This document shows, piece by piece, positions 16,816-22,883 of a stretch of 36,449 bases of DNA. The notes beneath the pieces were generated by a model, which was not told the origin of the DNA, made no database searches, and saw only the letters and a program-made list of their open reading frames with translations. A program made the position numbers and the translations under genes. Source of the stretch: JBMZCV01 sp049613665 (GTDB taxonomy: Bacteria; Bacteroidota; Bacteroidia; Chitinophagales; UBA2359); the NCBI GenBank assembly GCA_049613665.1, contig JBMZCV010000028.1, positions 1-36,449 on the forward strand, written 5' to 3'. Position 1 is the stretch's first letter; each line of letters begins with the position of its first letter.

Positions 16816-16977
16816 GTAACTATTTACGTTATGGCAATTTTGGCTAAAAAATACCTATTTCCATTTATGCGACAGCTTTTTTTCACTCAAGAGCGATGCT
16901 ATTCAGTTCAAAAACAGCTTTGCCTAAAAGAAAATAGCTTCATTTTTTATCTCAAAAGCCCATACCTAAACGGTTAC
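16816..16977 (+). mobile_element. MITE family D, copy 1 (162 bp)
   Basis: The ends GTAACTATTTACGTTATGG and, inverted, GTAACCGTTTAGGTATGG are terminal inverted repeats. TATTTTTT flanks both sides (16808-16815 and 16978-16985) as a perfect 8-bp duplication. The whole element aligns with the inverted copy at 25855-26018. A 112-codon frame crosses it but has no protein character. Confidence 0.8.
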
Positions 16978-16992
16978 TATTTTTTTTCTTTC

Positions 16993-17098
16993 TAAATGTC
17001 AAACACTAAATTGAGGCAGCCTTTGAGAGTTGCTAACGCCTTAAATAAAAGTTAAGGTGTTAGCGTTCCAGAAATGAGCAATCTATTTTTAATGTTTG
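16993..17098 (-). repeat. Family A repeat, hairpin subfamily
   Basis: TAAATGTCAAACACTAAAT opens the copy and GCTAACGCCTT (17032-17042) pairs with AAGGTGTTAGC (17054-17064). It closely resembles the copy upstream of the Ubl gene. It ends 16 bp from the stop of the minus-strand surface protein and may terminate it. The remaining part of the gap, 16525-16807, shows nothing I can support. Confidence 0.7.
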
Positions 17099-17113
17099 AA
17101 GAAAGAAGTATTT

Positions 17114-18463
17114 TTATTTTAAAACTTGTATTTTGTAAGCATCTTGAAATCCTGTGCTTGTTGTTGTTTTTACGAAGTAAAGTCCATTAGATAAATTTTC
17201 GGTAGAGAACACAATTTGATTAGAAATATCTAAATTGCCTTCAAAAATAGTAGCTACTTTTTGGCCATTGATATTGTACAATTCAACCATAGCCTCAGCA
17301 GCTTCGTTTGTAGTGATATTTACATAAGCTCTATCAGACACAGGATTTGGATAAATATTTACGCTTGTTGTTGTGATGTCTTCAAACAACAAAGCAATTT
17401 CATCTACTTCATTTTTATTTGATTGGACAGGCACAATAAAGGCACACAAAAAGTTTGCATCTCCATCATTAACATTCATGTAGTATGTGCTTTTATTAAG
17501 ATTGCTTACATCTTCAGTAGTAGCAAAAGGAGCATTTGCACTCAATGATTCTAACCACAAGAAATCGTAAGAAGGATTGTTGAGGCCTGTTGTTGGTGTA
17601 ATATCAATAGCACCATTGTAAGCCGAGTTGCTAGAAGCACTTGTAATTGTATAGTCTGAAATGTGCAATGGTGCAGTTTCGCCACTAATGACAGGCACAA
17701 CATGAGCAGGTCTGTCAAAGATATTTACACAATCATTTGCATCTGTAACAATAATTTCCCAAGTAGAACTCACAGGGCCATAAATCACGATTTCGCCTGC
17801 TTGTCTATTTAATTTATACTTGACAGCATTGCTACTGATAGAGCCAGAAAACGAATAAGGAGGAGTTCCACCAGAAAAGCGTAGTTTGTAAGCATCATAA
17901 AAAGGAGCATAAGTATCGCCATCAATAGTTTCTGAAACAGCAGATTGTAAGCCCAAAGGCAATTCTAAAAGCATAATACTTTTCATAGGACTTTCCAAAC
18001 ATATAGGATCTACTGTCGAATCAAACAGAAATGTTTTTGTGCAAGTTGCTGCAGGATAATCATTGGTTTGAATATCTACTTGCTCTGCAAAAGCATCAAC
18101 TTGAATAGCAAAAGTATTGCAAAGCGTAACTTCATTGTGAACAGGCAAAAATACACCGTCATAAGTCAAAACGTTATCATTGGCACTACCTGTATAAGTA
18201 TCAGGGTAACTTGTGTCGTAAGAAGCGGGCGAAAAATTTACTACATTTACAGTAGATGGACTGAAAGTAAAAATCATTTCATAAGGATTGCCTTCTAAAC
18301 CCGAATACTCAGCACAAACCTCAAAGTTAAGTATATAAGTACCATTTGCTTCGGTAGTTGTACCTAGCCATTCAGCAGAAGACTCATCGCAAGCCATTGC
18401 AGTATGTGTAAAGCCAACTATTAAAGCGGCACACAAAGTCAGTATAGAATAAATTTGTTTCAT
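17114..18463 (-). CDS. Secreted surface protein with type IX sorting domain, function unknown
   Basis: This 449-residue protein has a signal peptide at residues 1-24 (LTLCAALIVGFTHTAMA). The middle part is rich in Thr, Ser, Asn and aromatic residues, with beta-sandwich-like stretches: a cohesin- or adhesin-like segment at about 30-150 and SprB-like wording such as SGGTPPYSFSGS near 193-204 and ITPTTGLNNPSYDFLW near 288-303. The last 80 residues form a clear Por secretion sorting domain (SVNIYPNPVSDRAYVNIT, AEAMVELYNINGQKVA, GLYFVKTTTSTGFQ). The SGGTPPY...ITPTTGG-like pattern is typical of repeat modules in gliding adhesins. It is probably an exported adhesin or matrix protein. Confidence 0.8.
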   Translation of the reverse strand: MKQIYSILTLCAALIVGFTHTAMACDESSAEWLGTTTEANGTYILNFEVCAEYSGLEGNPYEMIFTFSPSTVNVVNFSPASYDTSYPDTYTGSANDNVLTYDGVFLPVHNEVTLCNTFAIQVDAFAEQVDIQTNDYPAATCTKTFLFDSTVDPICLESPMKSIMLLELPLGLQSAVSETIDGDTYAPFYDAYKLRFSGGTPPYSFSGSISSNAVKYKLNRQAGEIVIYGPVSSTWEIIVTDANDCVNIFDRPAHVVPVISGETAPLHISDYTITSASSNSAYNGAIDITPTTGLNNPSYDFLWLESLSANAPFATTEDVSNLNKSTYYMNVNDGDANFLCAFIVPVQSNKNEVDEIALLFEDITTTSVNIYPNPVSDRAYVNITTNEAAEAMVELYNINGQKVATIFEGNLDISNQIVFSTENLSNGLYFVKTTTSTGFQDAYKIQVLK

Positions 18464-18857
18464 AGCTTTTCTTAAAAAAAAAATTAAAAATGTGTGTAAA
18501 GCAGGTCACGATGTAAAAACTTCTACAAACTTAAAACAAATTAGATTATTTTCTATGAAAAAAAAAGGCTTTTTAGAGTAAAAATAGCATCTGTTTTAGC
18601 ATTTCTACATACCTAAGAAAACAAAAGAAAAAGCCATTAATAATCGAAAAAAGGCTTGTGTTTTTCCAAATATATATATCATTATATTTGTTATTGCAGC
18701 TAAAAAGTGTGGAGTTTAGGACGCAAAAACTACAATTTTAATAAGTCTAAGCTTGTTGGAAAAGCTATTTTGATAAGCAACTTGTATTGTTAGGTCTTAT
18801 TTTTTTGAAGTTTTCTAATGTTATTTTTTTCTTTTTTTGGAAAAATAGATAGTGCTA

Positions 18858-18888
18858 TTGCATTTTTCACAAACTTACGTTATCTTAG
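18858..18888 (+). promoter_or_regulatory. Bacteroidota-type promoter of the cysteine leader ORF
   Basis: TTG at 18858-18860, a 20-nt spacer and TATCTTAG at 18881-18888 fit the primary-sigma promoter pattern of this phylum with one mismatch in the -7 box. Transcription would start within a few bases of the leader ATG at 18894. Confidence 0.55.
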
Positions 18889-18893
18889 CAAAC

Positions 18894-18989
18894 ATGAAAA
18901 CAACTTATTTCGCCAATTTTAACATTAACACAAACAAGTGTTGTTGCTGTTTTTTCTTTAAGAAAAACAGAATGGCGAAGCTATGTTAA
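18894..18989 (+). CDS. Cysteine-run leader peptide (candidate attenuator ORF)
   Basis: This short ORF encodes 31 residues starting MKTTYFANF. Four consecutive cysteine codons (TGT TGT TGC TGT, 18939-18950) are followed by Phe and Lys residues and a final Cys before TAA. It starts directly behind a good promoter and ends 27 nt before a strong intrinsic terminator. A second hairpin (CTGTTTTTTCTT with AAGAAAAACAG, 18947-18970) begins inside the last Cys codons. This is the classical arrangement of an amino-acid attenuator, with ribosome stalling on Cys codons. The peptide itself probably has no function. The gene placed under its control is the peroxiredoxin at 19102. Codon content is seen; the mechanism is inferred. 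Confidence 0.6.
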   Translation: MKTTYFANFNINTNKCCCCFFFKKNRMAKLC

Positions 18990-19016
18990 AATAAAACAAC
19001 ATTATTTCAAATTGAA

Positions 19017-19061
19017 AAAGTGCTTATTCTGTGTATAAAACGGAATAAGCACTTTTTTTTT
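19017..19061 (+). terminator. Intrinsic terminator/attenuator ahead of the peroxiredoxin gene
   Basis: Perfect 13-bp arms AAAGTGCTTATTC (19017-19029) and GAATAAGCACTTT (19043-19055) are followed by an uninterrupted T run. The terminator lies between the Cys leader ORF and the peroxiredoxin ATG, so read-through is needed for expression from the upstream promoter. ACAGAAT (18967-18973) can pair with ATTCTGT (19026-19032) and would invade the left arm, giving a candidate antiterminator. Confidence 0.8.
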
Positions 19062-19101
19062 GTGCAAAAATATTTTTCAAAAAATTATAAAACAATCAAT
19101 C

Positions 19102-19740
19102 ATGGCAATTAGATTAGGAGATATAGCTCCAGATTTTAACGCAAAAACCTCACAAGGCGACATCAATTTTCACGAATGGCTAGGCGATAGCTGGGGACTG
19201 CTTTTTTCGCATCCAGCAGATTACACACCTGTTTGTACAACCGAACTTGGCCGAACAGCAGCTTTGAAAGGTGAGTTTCAGAAACGAAATGTGAAGCCTA
19301 TTGCTGTAAGTGTAGATGGACTTTCGAGTCATGAAGGCTGGATAAAAGACATTGAAGAAACGCAAAATGTAACAGTAAATTTTCCGCTTATTGCTGATGA
19401 CGACCGAAAAGTGGCGGAGTTGTACGATATGATTCACCCAAATGCAACGCAAAAAACAACGGTGAGAACCGTATTTGTGATTGGAAACGACAAAAAGGTA
19501 AAACTGACATTGACTTATCCGCCTTCGACAGGCCGAAACTTTCTCGAAATTTTGAGAGTGATAGATAGCCTCCAACTGACTGCAAATTATAGCGTAGCTA
19601 CGCCAGCAGATTGGCAATATGGCGAAGATGTTGTGATTTCGCCTTCCATTCCGACAGCAGATGTGCCTGCTCGCTTTCCGAAAGGGCATACGATTATAAA
19701 ACCGTATTTGCGAACAACGCCACAACCAAATTTAGATTAA
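19102..19740 (+). CDS. 1-Cys peroxiredoxin (Prx6 type)
   Basis: This 212-residue protein has the AhpC/TSA fold. The peroxidatic motif HPADYTPVCTTELG carries C45 with T42, and the conserved Arg lies in TVRTVFVI. The sequence has no second Cys, which marks the 1-Cys Prx6 group together with the long C-terminal arm (about 165-212, with ADVPARFPKGH). It reduces hydrogen peroxide or organic peroxides using an external thiol. ATG 19102 gives the canonical MAIRLGDIAPDF start; an in-frame TTG at 19060 lies in the terminator T run and is rejected. Expression appears to depend on read-through of the terminator behind the Cys-run leader. A terminator follows at 19751-19788. Confidence 0.95.
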   Translation: MAIRLGDIAPDFNAKTSQGDINFHEWLGDSWGLLFSHPADYTPVCTTELGRTAALKGEFQKRNVKPIAVSVDGLSSHEGWIKDIEETQNVTVNFPLIADDDRKVAELYDMIHPNATQKTTVRTVFVIGNDKKVKLTLTYPPSTGRNFLEILRVIDSLQLTANYSVATPADWQYGEDVVISPSIPTADVPARFPKGHTIIKPYLRTTPQPNLD

Positions 19741-19750
19741 CTAACACAAG

Positions 19751-19788
19751 AAGCACTATATATAACAAATGTATAGTGTTTTTTTTTG
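19751..19788 (+). terminator. Intrinsic terminator after peroxiredoxin
   Basis: AAGCACTATA and TATAGTGTTT form a 10-bp stem with one G-U pair, followed by a run of nine or ten T. It lies 10 bp after the peroxiredoxin stop. Confidence 0.75.
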
Positions 19789-20159
19789 CTTTAAAAAATG
19801 AGATATATACTATAAATCGATGTGCTAAAACTATCGTAAAGTCTTTTTTATTATGCAAGATTGATACAAAAAAAATGGAATACCAAAGCAAAATTTTAGA
19901 TTTTATATTGCAAATAAATACTGCTGATATTTTAGCAATTATAAAAAATGAGAAGTTCTAAAACATAAGTTTTGTCATTTTTTATAAATTTTATGAAAAA
20001 AAAAAATATAAAAAAAATGATACTTTATATTTTGAATTAACGAATTGATAATATTTTTATTTGTATAGGCTTGATAATCATTTCTTTTATTTATAAAAAA
20101 CAGAAAAGCAAGATGCTTTTACATAAGCTTTTTATAGCAGAAAAAAAAATTTTATCTAC
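19789..20159. other. AT-rich interval between peroxiredoxin and the DnaA dyad
   Basis: A 28-codon ORF starting MEYQSKILDFILQ (19875-19961) could be a small protein but has no support beyond its frame. From 19980 to 20110 the DNA is nearly all A and T with several A-runs, as in unwinding elements. No repeat of families A-E is seen. Confidence 0.35.
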
Positions 20160-20189
20160 AAAAGTTATCCACACCTGTGGATAACTTTT
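20160..20189. promoter_or_regulatory. Perfect inverted pair of DnaA boxes upstream of nrdB
   Basis: Arms of 14 bp (AAAAGTTATCCACA and TGTGGATAACTTTT) flank a 2-bp centre. Each contains a consensus DnaA box, TTATCCACA (20165-20173) and TGTGGATAA (20176-20184). The dyad lies about 25 bp before a TATCTTAG box at 20215-20222, the position of an activator or repressor site. DnaA is known to regulate nrd genes in E. coli. An origin function is the alternative, as the 150 bp to its left are very AT-rich, but only one pair of boxes is present. Confidence 0.65.
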
Positions 20190-20214
20190 GCTTTTTAGTT
20201 TAAATATTCTGACT

Positions 20215-20222
20215 TATCTTAG
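20215..20222 (+). promoter_or_regulatory. Probable -7 box of nrdB
   Basis: TATCTTAG is identical to the -7 box of the Cys leader promoter. The nearest TTTG (20187-20190) is 24 nt upstream, slightly long for a -33 box, and overlaps the edge of the DnaA dyad. It would give a 5' leader of about 235 nt. Confidence 0.4.
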
Positions 20223-20236
20223 CATCATATCAAATA

Positions 20237-20350
20237 GAAACGCCTATTTAAACGATAAAAATATCGTTTTTTTACGACATGAAAATAGCTTTCCTTACAC
20301 ACGTTACTAACCAAAAAGTGTAAGCCGTTTCAAAAATGATATTTTTTTTT
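20237..20350 (+). ncRNA. Structured 5' leader of nrdB (candidate attenuator)
   Basis: GAAACG (20237-20242) can pair with CGTTTC (20326-20331), enclosing two hairpins. One is AACGATA/TATCGTT with a 4-nt loop and seven T (20251-20273). The other is CTTACAC/GTGTAAG (20294-20324). A 14-codon ORF (ATG 20279, stop ending 20323) lies inside. A T run follows at 20342-20350. The shape suggests a regulatory leader, but AT-rich DNA forms such stems by chance and I match no known riboswitch. Confidence 0.35.
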
Positions 20351-20366
20351 ACTTAAATCAAAAATA

Positions 20367-20382
20367 ATACAATATATTGTTA
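20367..20382. promoter_or_regulatory. NrdR-box-like palindrome
   Basis: The 16-mer here contains the perfect palindrome ACAATATATTGT and matches the NrdR box ACACWATATATWGTGT at 13 of 16 positions. NrdR boxes normally come in pairs 31 bp apart. The nearest second dyad (ACTACA/TGTAGT, 20395-20410) is centred 28 bp away and matches poorly, so this is tentative. Confidence 0.35.
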
Positions 20383-20464
20383 TAAATAGTATGCACTACA
20401 AAAGTGTAGTAGCGAAGCTATGTTTTCAAACGAAAGTTAGGTGTAAACAAAAAAATAGAAAAAA

Positions 20465-21433
20465 ATGATTAACGAACCAATATTAAGAGAAAATAAAGAC
20501 CGTTTTGTACTATTTCCTATCAAATATGATGAGATTTGGAAAATGTATAAACAGGCAGAAGCTAGTTTTTGGACTGCTGAAGAGATAGACCTTAGTGCAG
20601 ATTTGAAAGATTGGGCAAATTTAACAAATGATGAGCGTTATTTTATAAAACATGTTTTGGCTTTTTTCGCTGCTTCCGATGGCATTGTAAACGAAAATTT
20701 GGTACTGAATTTTATGCGTGAGGTGCAAATTCCAGAAGCTCGTTGTTTTTATGGCTTTCAAGTAGCGATAGAGAACATTCATGCCGAAACGTATAGCTTG
20801 CTCATCGACACTTACATCAAAGACCCAAAAGAACGTGACTATTTGTTTAATGCACTCGAAACGGTGCCATGCGTAAAGAAAAAAGCAGATTGGGCTTTGC
20901 GTTGGATAGACGAAGCACCGAGTTTTGCACATAGGCTGATAGCTTTTGCGGCTGTCGAAGGCATCTTTTTTAGCGGCAGTTTCTGTTCTATTTTTTGGCT
21001 CAAAAAGCGTGGTTTGATGCAGGGCTTGTCGTTTTCAAATGAGCTGATTAGCCGAGACGAAGGTTTGCATTGTGATTTTGCGTGTTTGCTATATAGCATG
21101 TTGCAGGAGAAATTGGACGAAAAAGAGGTGCAAGACATTATCACGGAAGCCGTTGTTTTTGAAAAAGAATTTGTAAGCGATGCTTTGCCTGTTTCGCTCA
21201 TTGGTATGAATGCTACTTTGATGTGTGAGTATATCGAATTTGTGGCCGACCGTTTGCTAGTGGCTTTGGGTTGCGACAAGGTATATTTTGCCAACAATCC
21301 GTTTCCGTTTATGGAAATGATAAGCTTGCAAGGAAAAACCAATTTTTTCGAGAAAAGAGTAGCCGAATATCAAAAGGCTGGCGTAATGGCTACAAAAGAG
21401 GAACAGATGTTTTCGCTAGATGAGGATTTTTAG
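20465..21433 (+). CDS. nrdB: Ribonucleoside-diphosphate reductase, beta (R2) subunit, class Ia
   Basis: This 322-residue R2 protein has the full diiron-tyrosyl set: D72 (AASDGIVNEN), E103 and H106 in ENIHAETY with the radical tyrosine Y110, E165 (AAVEGIFF), and E199 and H202 in RDEGLHCDF. It makes the stable radical used by NrdA to reduce ribonucleotides. The motif wording (RCFYGFQVAIENIHAE) is close to eukaryotic R2. The chain is complete with no intein. It is encoded on the same strand as nrdA but 1.45 kb upstream of it, separated by an opposite-strand kinase module and a bidirectional terminator. A DnaA dyad, an NrdR-like box and a structured leader lie upstream. Confidence 0.97.
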   Translation: MINEPILRENKDRFVLFPIKYDEIWKMYKQAEASFWTAEEIDLSADLKDWANLTNDERYFIKHVLAFFAASDGIVNENLVLNFMREVQIPEARCFYGFQVAIENIHAETYSLLIDTYIKDPKERDYLFNALETVPCVKKKADWALRWIDEAPSFAHRLIAFAAVEGIFFSGSFCSIFWLKKRGLMQGLSFSNELISRDEGLHCDFACLLYSMLQEKLDEKEVQDIITEAVVFEKEFVSDALPVSLIGMNATLMCEYIEFVADRLLVALGCDKVYFANNPFPFMEMISLQGKTNFFEKRVAEYQKAGVMATKEEQMFSLDEDF

Positions 21434-21444
21434 GCTAGACATGA

Positions 21445-21490
21445 AAAAACGTTTTATAAACCGAAAATTAGAAGTTTATAAAACGTTTTT
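21445..21490. terminator. Bidirectional terminator between nrdB and the DUF3037 gene
   Basis: Perfect 17-bp arms (21445-21461 and 21474-21490) start with A-runs and end with T-runs. The hairpin can therefore stop both nrdB transcription and the convergent minus-strand module, which stops at 21516. Confidence 0.85.
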
Positions 21491-21515
21491 CTTGTGCTTT
21501 TTTATGAAAAAAAAA

Positions 21516-21947
21516 TTAGGAGTTAGTGCTGCTATATAAATTTGTCGCACTTTTTTTTCTTTCTCTAATAAAAAAGGTATTTGAGGTATTTTCGCTAATG
21601 TATTTACTATACAGCTTGTTGAAAATGTCTTCATTAATTTCAATATCAAGGTGATTTGCAATTGAAATACCAATAACATTGTTTTTATATTTATTTAAAT
21701 AATTAAAATATTGTGCATTAAAAATACTATCATTTTTTGCTAAAGCGACTTTTGAAGAAATACTTGATAGTTCATTTTCTAAAGCTAAAGCTAAATGTTT
21801 CGAAACTAAGTTTTTAGCTATTTTTACTTTTTCATCTGATGTTTTTAAGTATAATTTATTATTGGTAACACAAATCAATCCAATTGATATTTTTTCATCA
21901 ATATCTGGTCGAATGAAAGCGTATATGATGGCATAAAATGTGTTCAT
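21516..21947 (-). CDS. DUF3037-like protein paired with a HipA-like kinase
   Basis: This 143-residue protein begins MNTFYAIIYAFIRPDIDEK and continues with SIGLICVTNN, which fits the DUF3037 pattern (Tyr-rich first strand, then a NVGV/SIGL-like strand). The rest is Lys/Asn-rich and helical. It starts 3 nt after the stop of the upstream kinase gene, so the two are translated from one mRNA. DUF3037 proteins are commonly encoded next to HipA_2-type kinases, which supports both calls. The function is not known; a regulator or substrate-binding partner of the kinase is plausible. Codon use is more AT-rich than in the flanking nrd genes. Confidence 0.65.
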   Translation of the reverse strand: MNTFYAIIYAFIRPDIDEKISIGLICVTNNKLYLKTSDEKVKIAKNLVSKHLALALENELSSISSKVALAKNDSIFNAQYFNYLNKYKNNVIGISIANHLDIEINEDIFNKLYSKYISENTSNTFFIRERKKSATNLYSSTNS

Positions 21948-21950
21948 AAC

Positions 21951-22769
21951 TTATTTAATTTGTTTTGATAGTTCTTCTAAAAAATCACAAAATGTTTGCC
22001 AAGTTTGTTTTATCCAAACATCTGAAAACAATTGTTTTTCAATTTTGAGTAGCATTTTATTTTGGTCAATATTCCATTTTTCTGGTGTTTGAGAAATAAT
22101 TTGTTTAAGATTTAAGCGGCATTTTTCTAGGAAAAGAAAAAACATTTGTTGAATATTCACAATAATAGATTCTATTAAATCACTTTGTTTGAAAAATGAA
22201 AGACATAACTCGTGATATAAAATACTTTCATACCAATTAATTGGCTCTAAATCATATTGTAAATTGGAGCTATTAAAGATAAATTGATGGTCTATTGGTA
22301 CAAATCTGTTGTTTTGTTTAAAATCATACATCAAATTGGGATTATTAGCGGTTCTATCTTCATTACATATCCATATATCAAATAAAGCAATTAATAATAA
22401 TTCTAACTTATTTTTTTGAAAAACAGTTATCTGCTGTTTAGTAAAATTAGTTGTTAAGTTGTGAATGTCTGAATAATCTCTTGAAAATTTTGTACCAAAG
22501 CAAATCGTATCAAAATTATTGACATTTAAAGTTGGAAAAAGTTCAGTATTGATATGTTTGCGATTTACTTGAATAAAATCAAAATCAGGCGTATGCAAAT
22601 TCCACAATTTTAAAAAAGAACTGCCGACATATTCATTAAAAAGGTTATGAGCTACTGCATTAATCATATATTTTGTAAGATAAGTGTTCAAGTCATCACA
22701 TTCAACAAGAATAGGAAGACTCCCACCTGTCTGATACATTTTTCTAATACTACTAATACTCCTTTTCAA
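21951..22769 (-). CDS. HipA-like (HipA_2) kinase-fold protein
   Basis: This 272-residue protein shows the compact HipA_2 kinase layout. A Gly-containing ATP segment is followed by a Lys (GGSLPILVECDDLNTYLTK, K33), an N-lobe runs to about residue 110, and the catalytic loop is FDIWICNEDRTANNPN (D138, N142, N145). The metal-binding Asp is in FVPIDHQFIF (D160). HipA relatives phosphorylate proteins or tRNA synthetases and act in toxin-antitoxin or phage-defence-like modules. The catalytic residues look intact. It forms a two-gene unit with the DUF3037 gene, points against the nrd genes and has its own promoter, which together look like an inserted cassette. Whether it is toxic is unknown. Confidence 0.72.
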   Translation of the reverse strand: MKRSISSIRKMYQTGGSLPILVECDDLNTYLTKYMINAVAHNLFNEYVGSSFLKLWNLHTPDFDFIQVNRKHINTELFPTLNVNNFDTICFGTKFSRDYSDIHNLTTNFTKQQITVFQKNKLELLLIALFDIWICNEDRTANNPNLMYDFKQNNRFVPIDHQFIFNSSNLQYDLEPINWYESILYHELCLSFFKQSDLIESIIVNIQQMFFLFLEKCRLNLKQIISQTPEKWNIDQNKMLLKIEKQLFSDVWIKQTWQTFCDFLEELSKQIK

Positions 22770-22819
22770 ATCTAACGTTTTTTACTTAAAAAAAATTCTT
22801 TTTCATATAAAAACTTTAA

Positions 22820-22849
22820 CAAAGATAAATAAAAATTACAATTTTCAAA
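22820..22849 (-). promoter_or_regulatory. Promoter of the kinase/DUF3037 unit
   Basis: On the minus strand TTTG (22846-22849), an 18-nt spacer and TATCTTTG (22820-22827) match the Bacteroidota consensus exactly in both boxes. Transcription would start about 45 nt before the kinase ATG. Confidence 0.7.
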
Positions 22850-22883
22850 ATATTAAAACAACACAACAACAATATAAATAAAT

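Noticed and set aside
16657..16995. 112-codon frame on the plus strand
   Set aside because: It crosses the family D MITE and AT-rich spacer, has no recognisable domain and very biased Phe/Lys composition. It is an accidental frame.
19060..19101. Upstream TTG start of the peroxiredoxin
   Set aside because: It lies in the T-run of the terminator. The canonical MAIRLGD start is at 19102.
20160..20189. DnaA dyad as the chromosomal origin
   Set aside because: Only one pair of boxes is present, dnaA or other origin markers are not adjacent, and the position before a promoter suggests regulation. It is kept only as an alternative.
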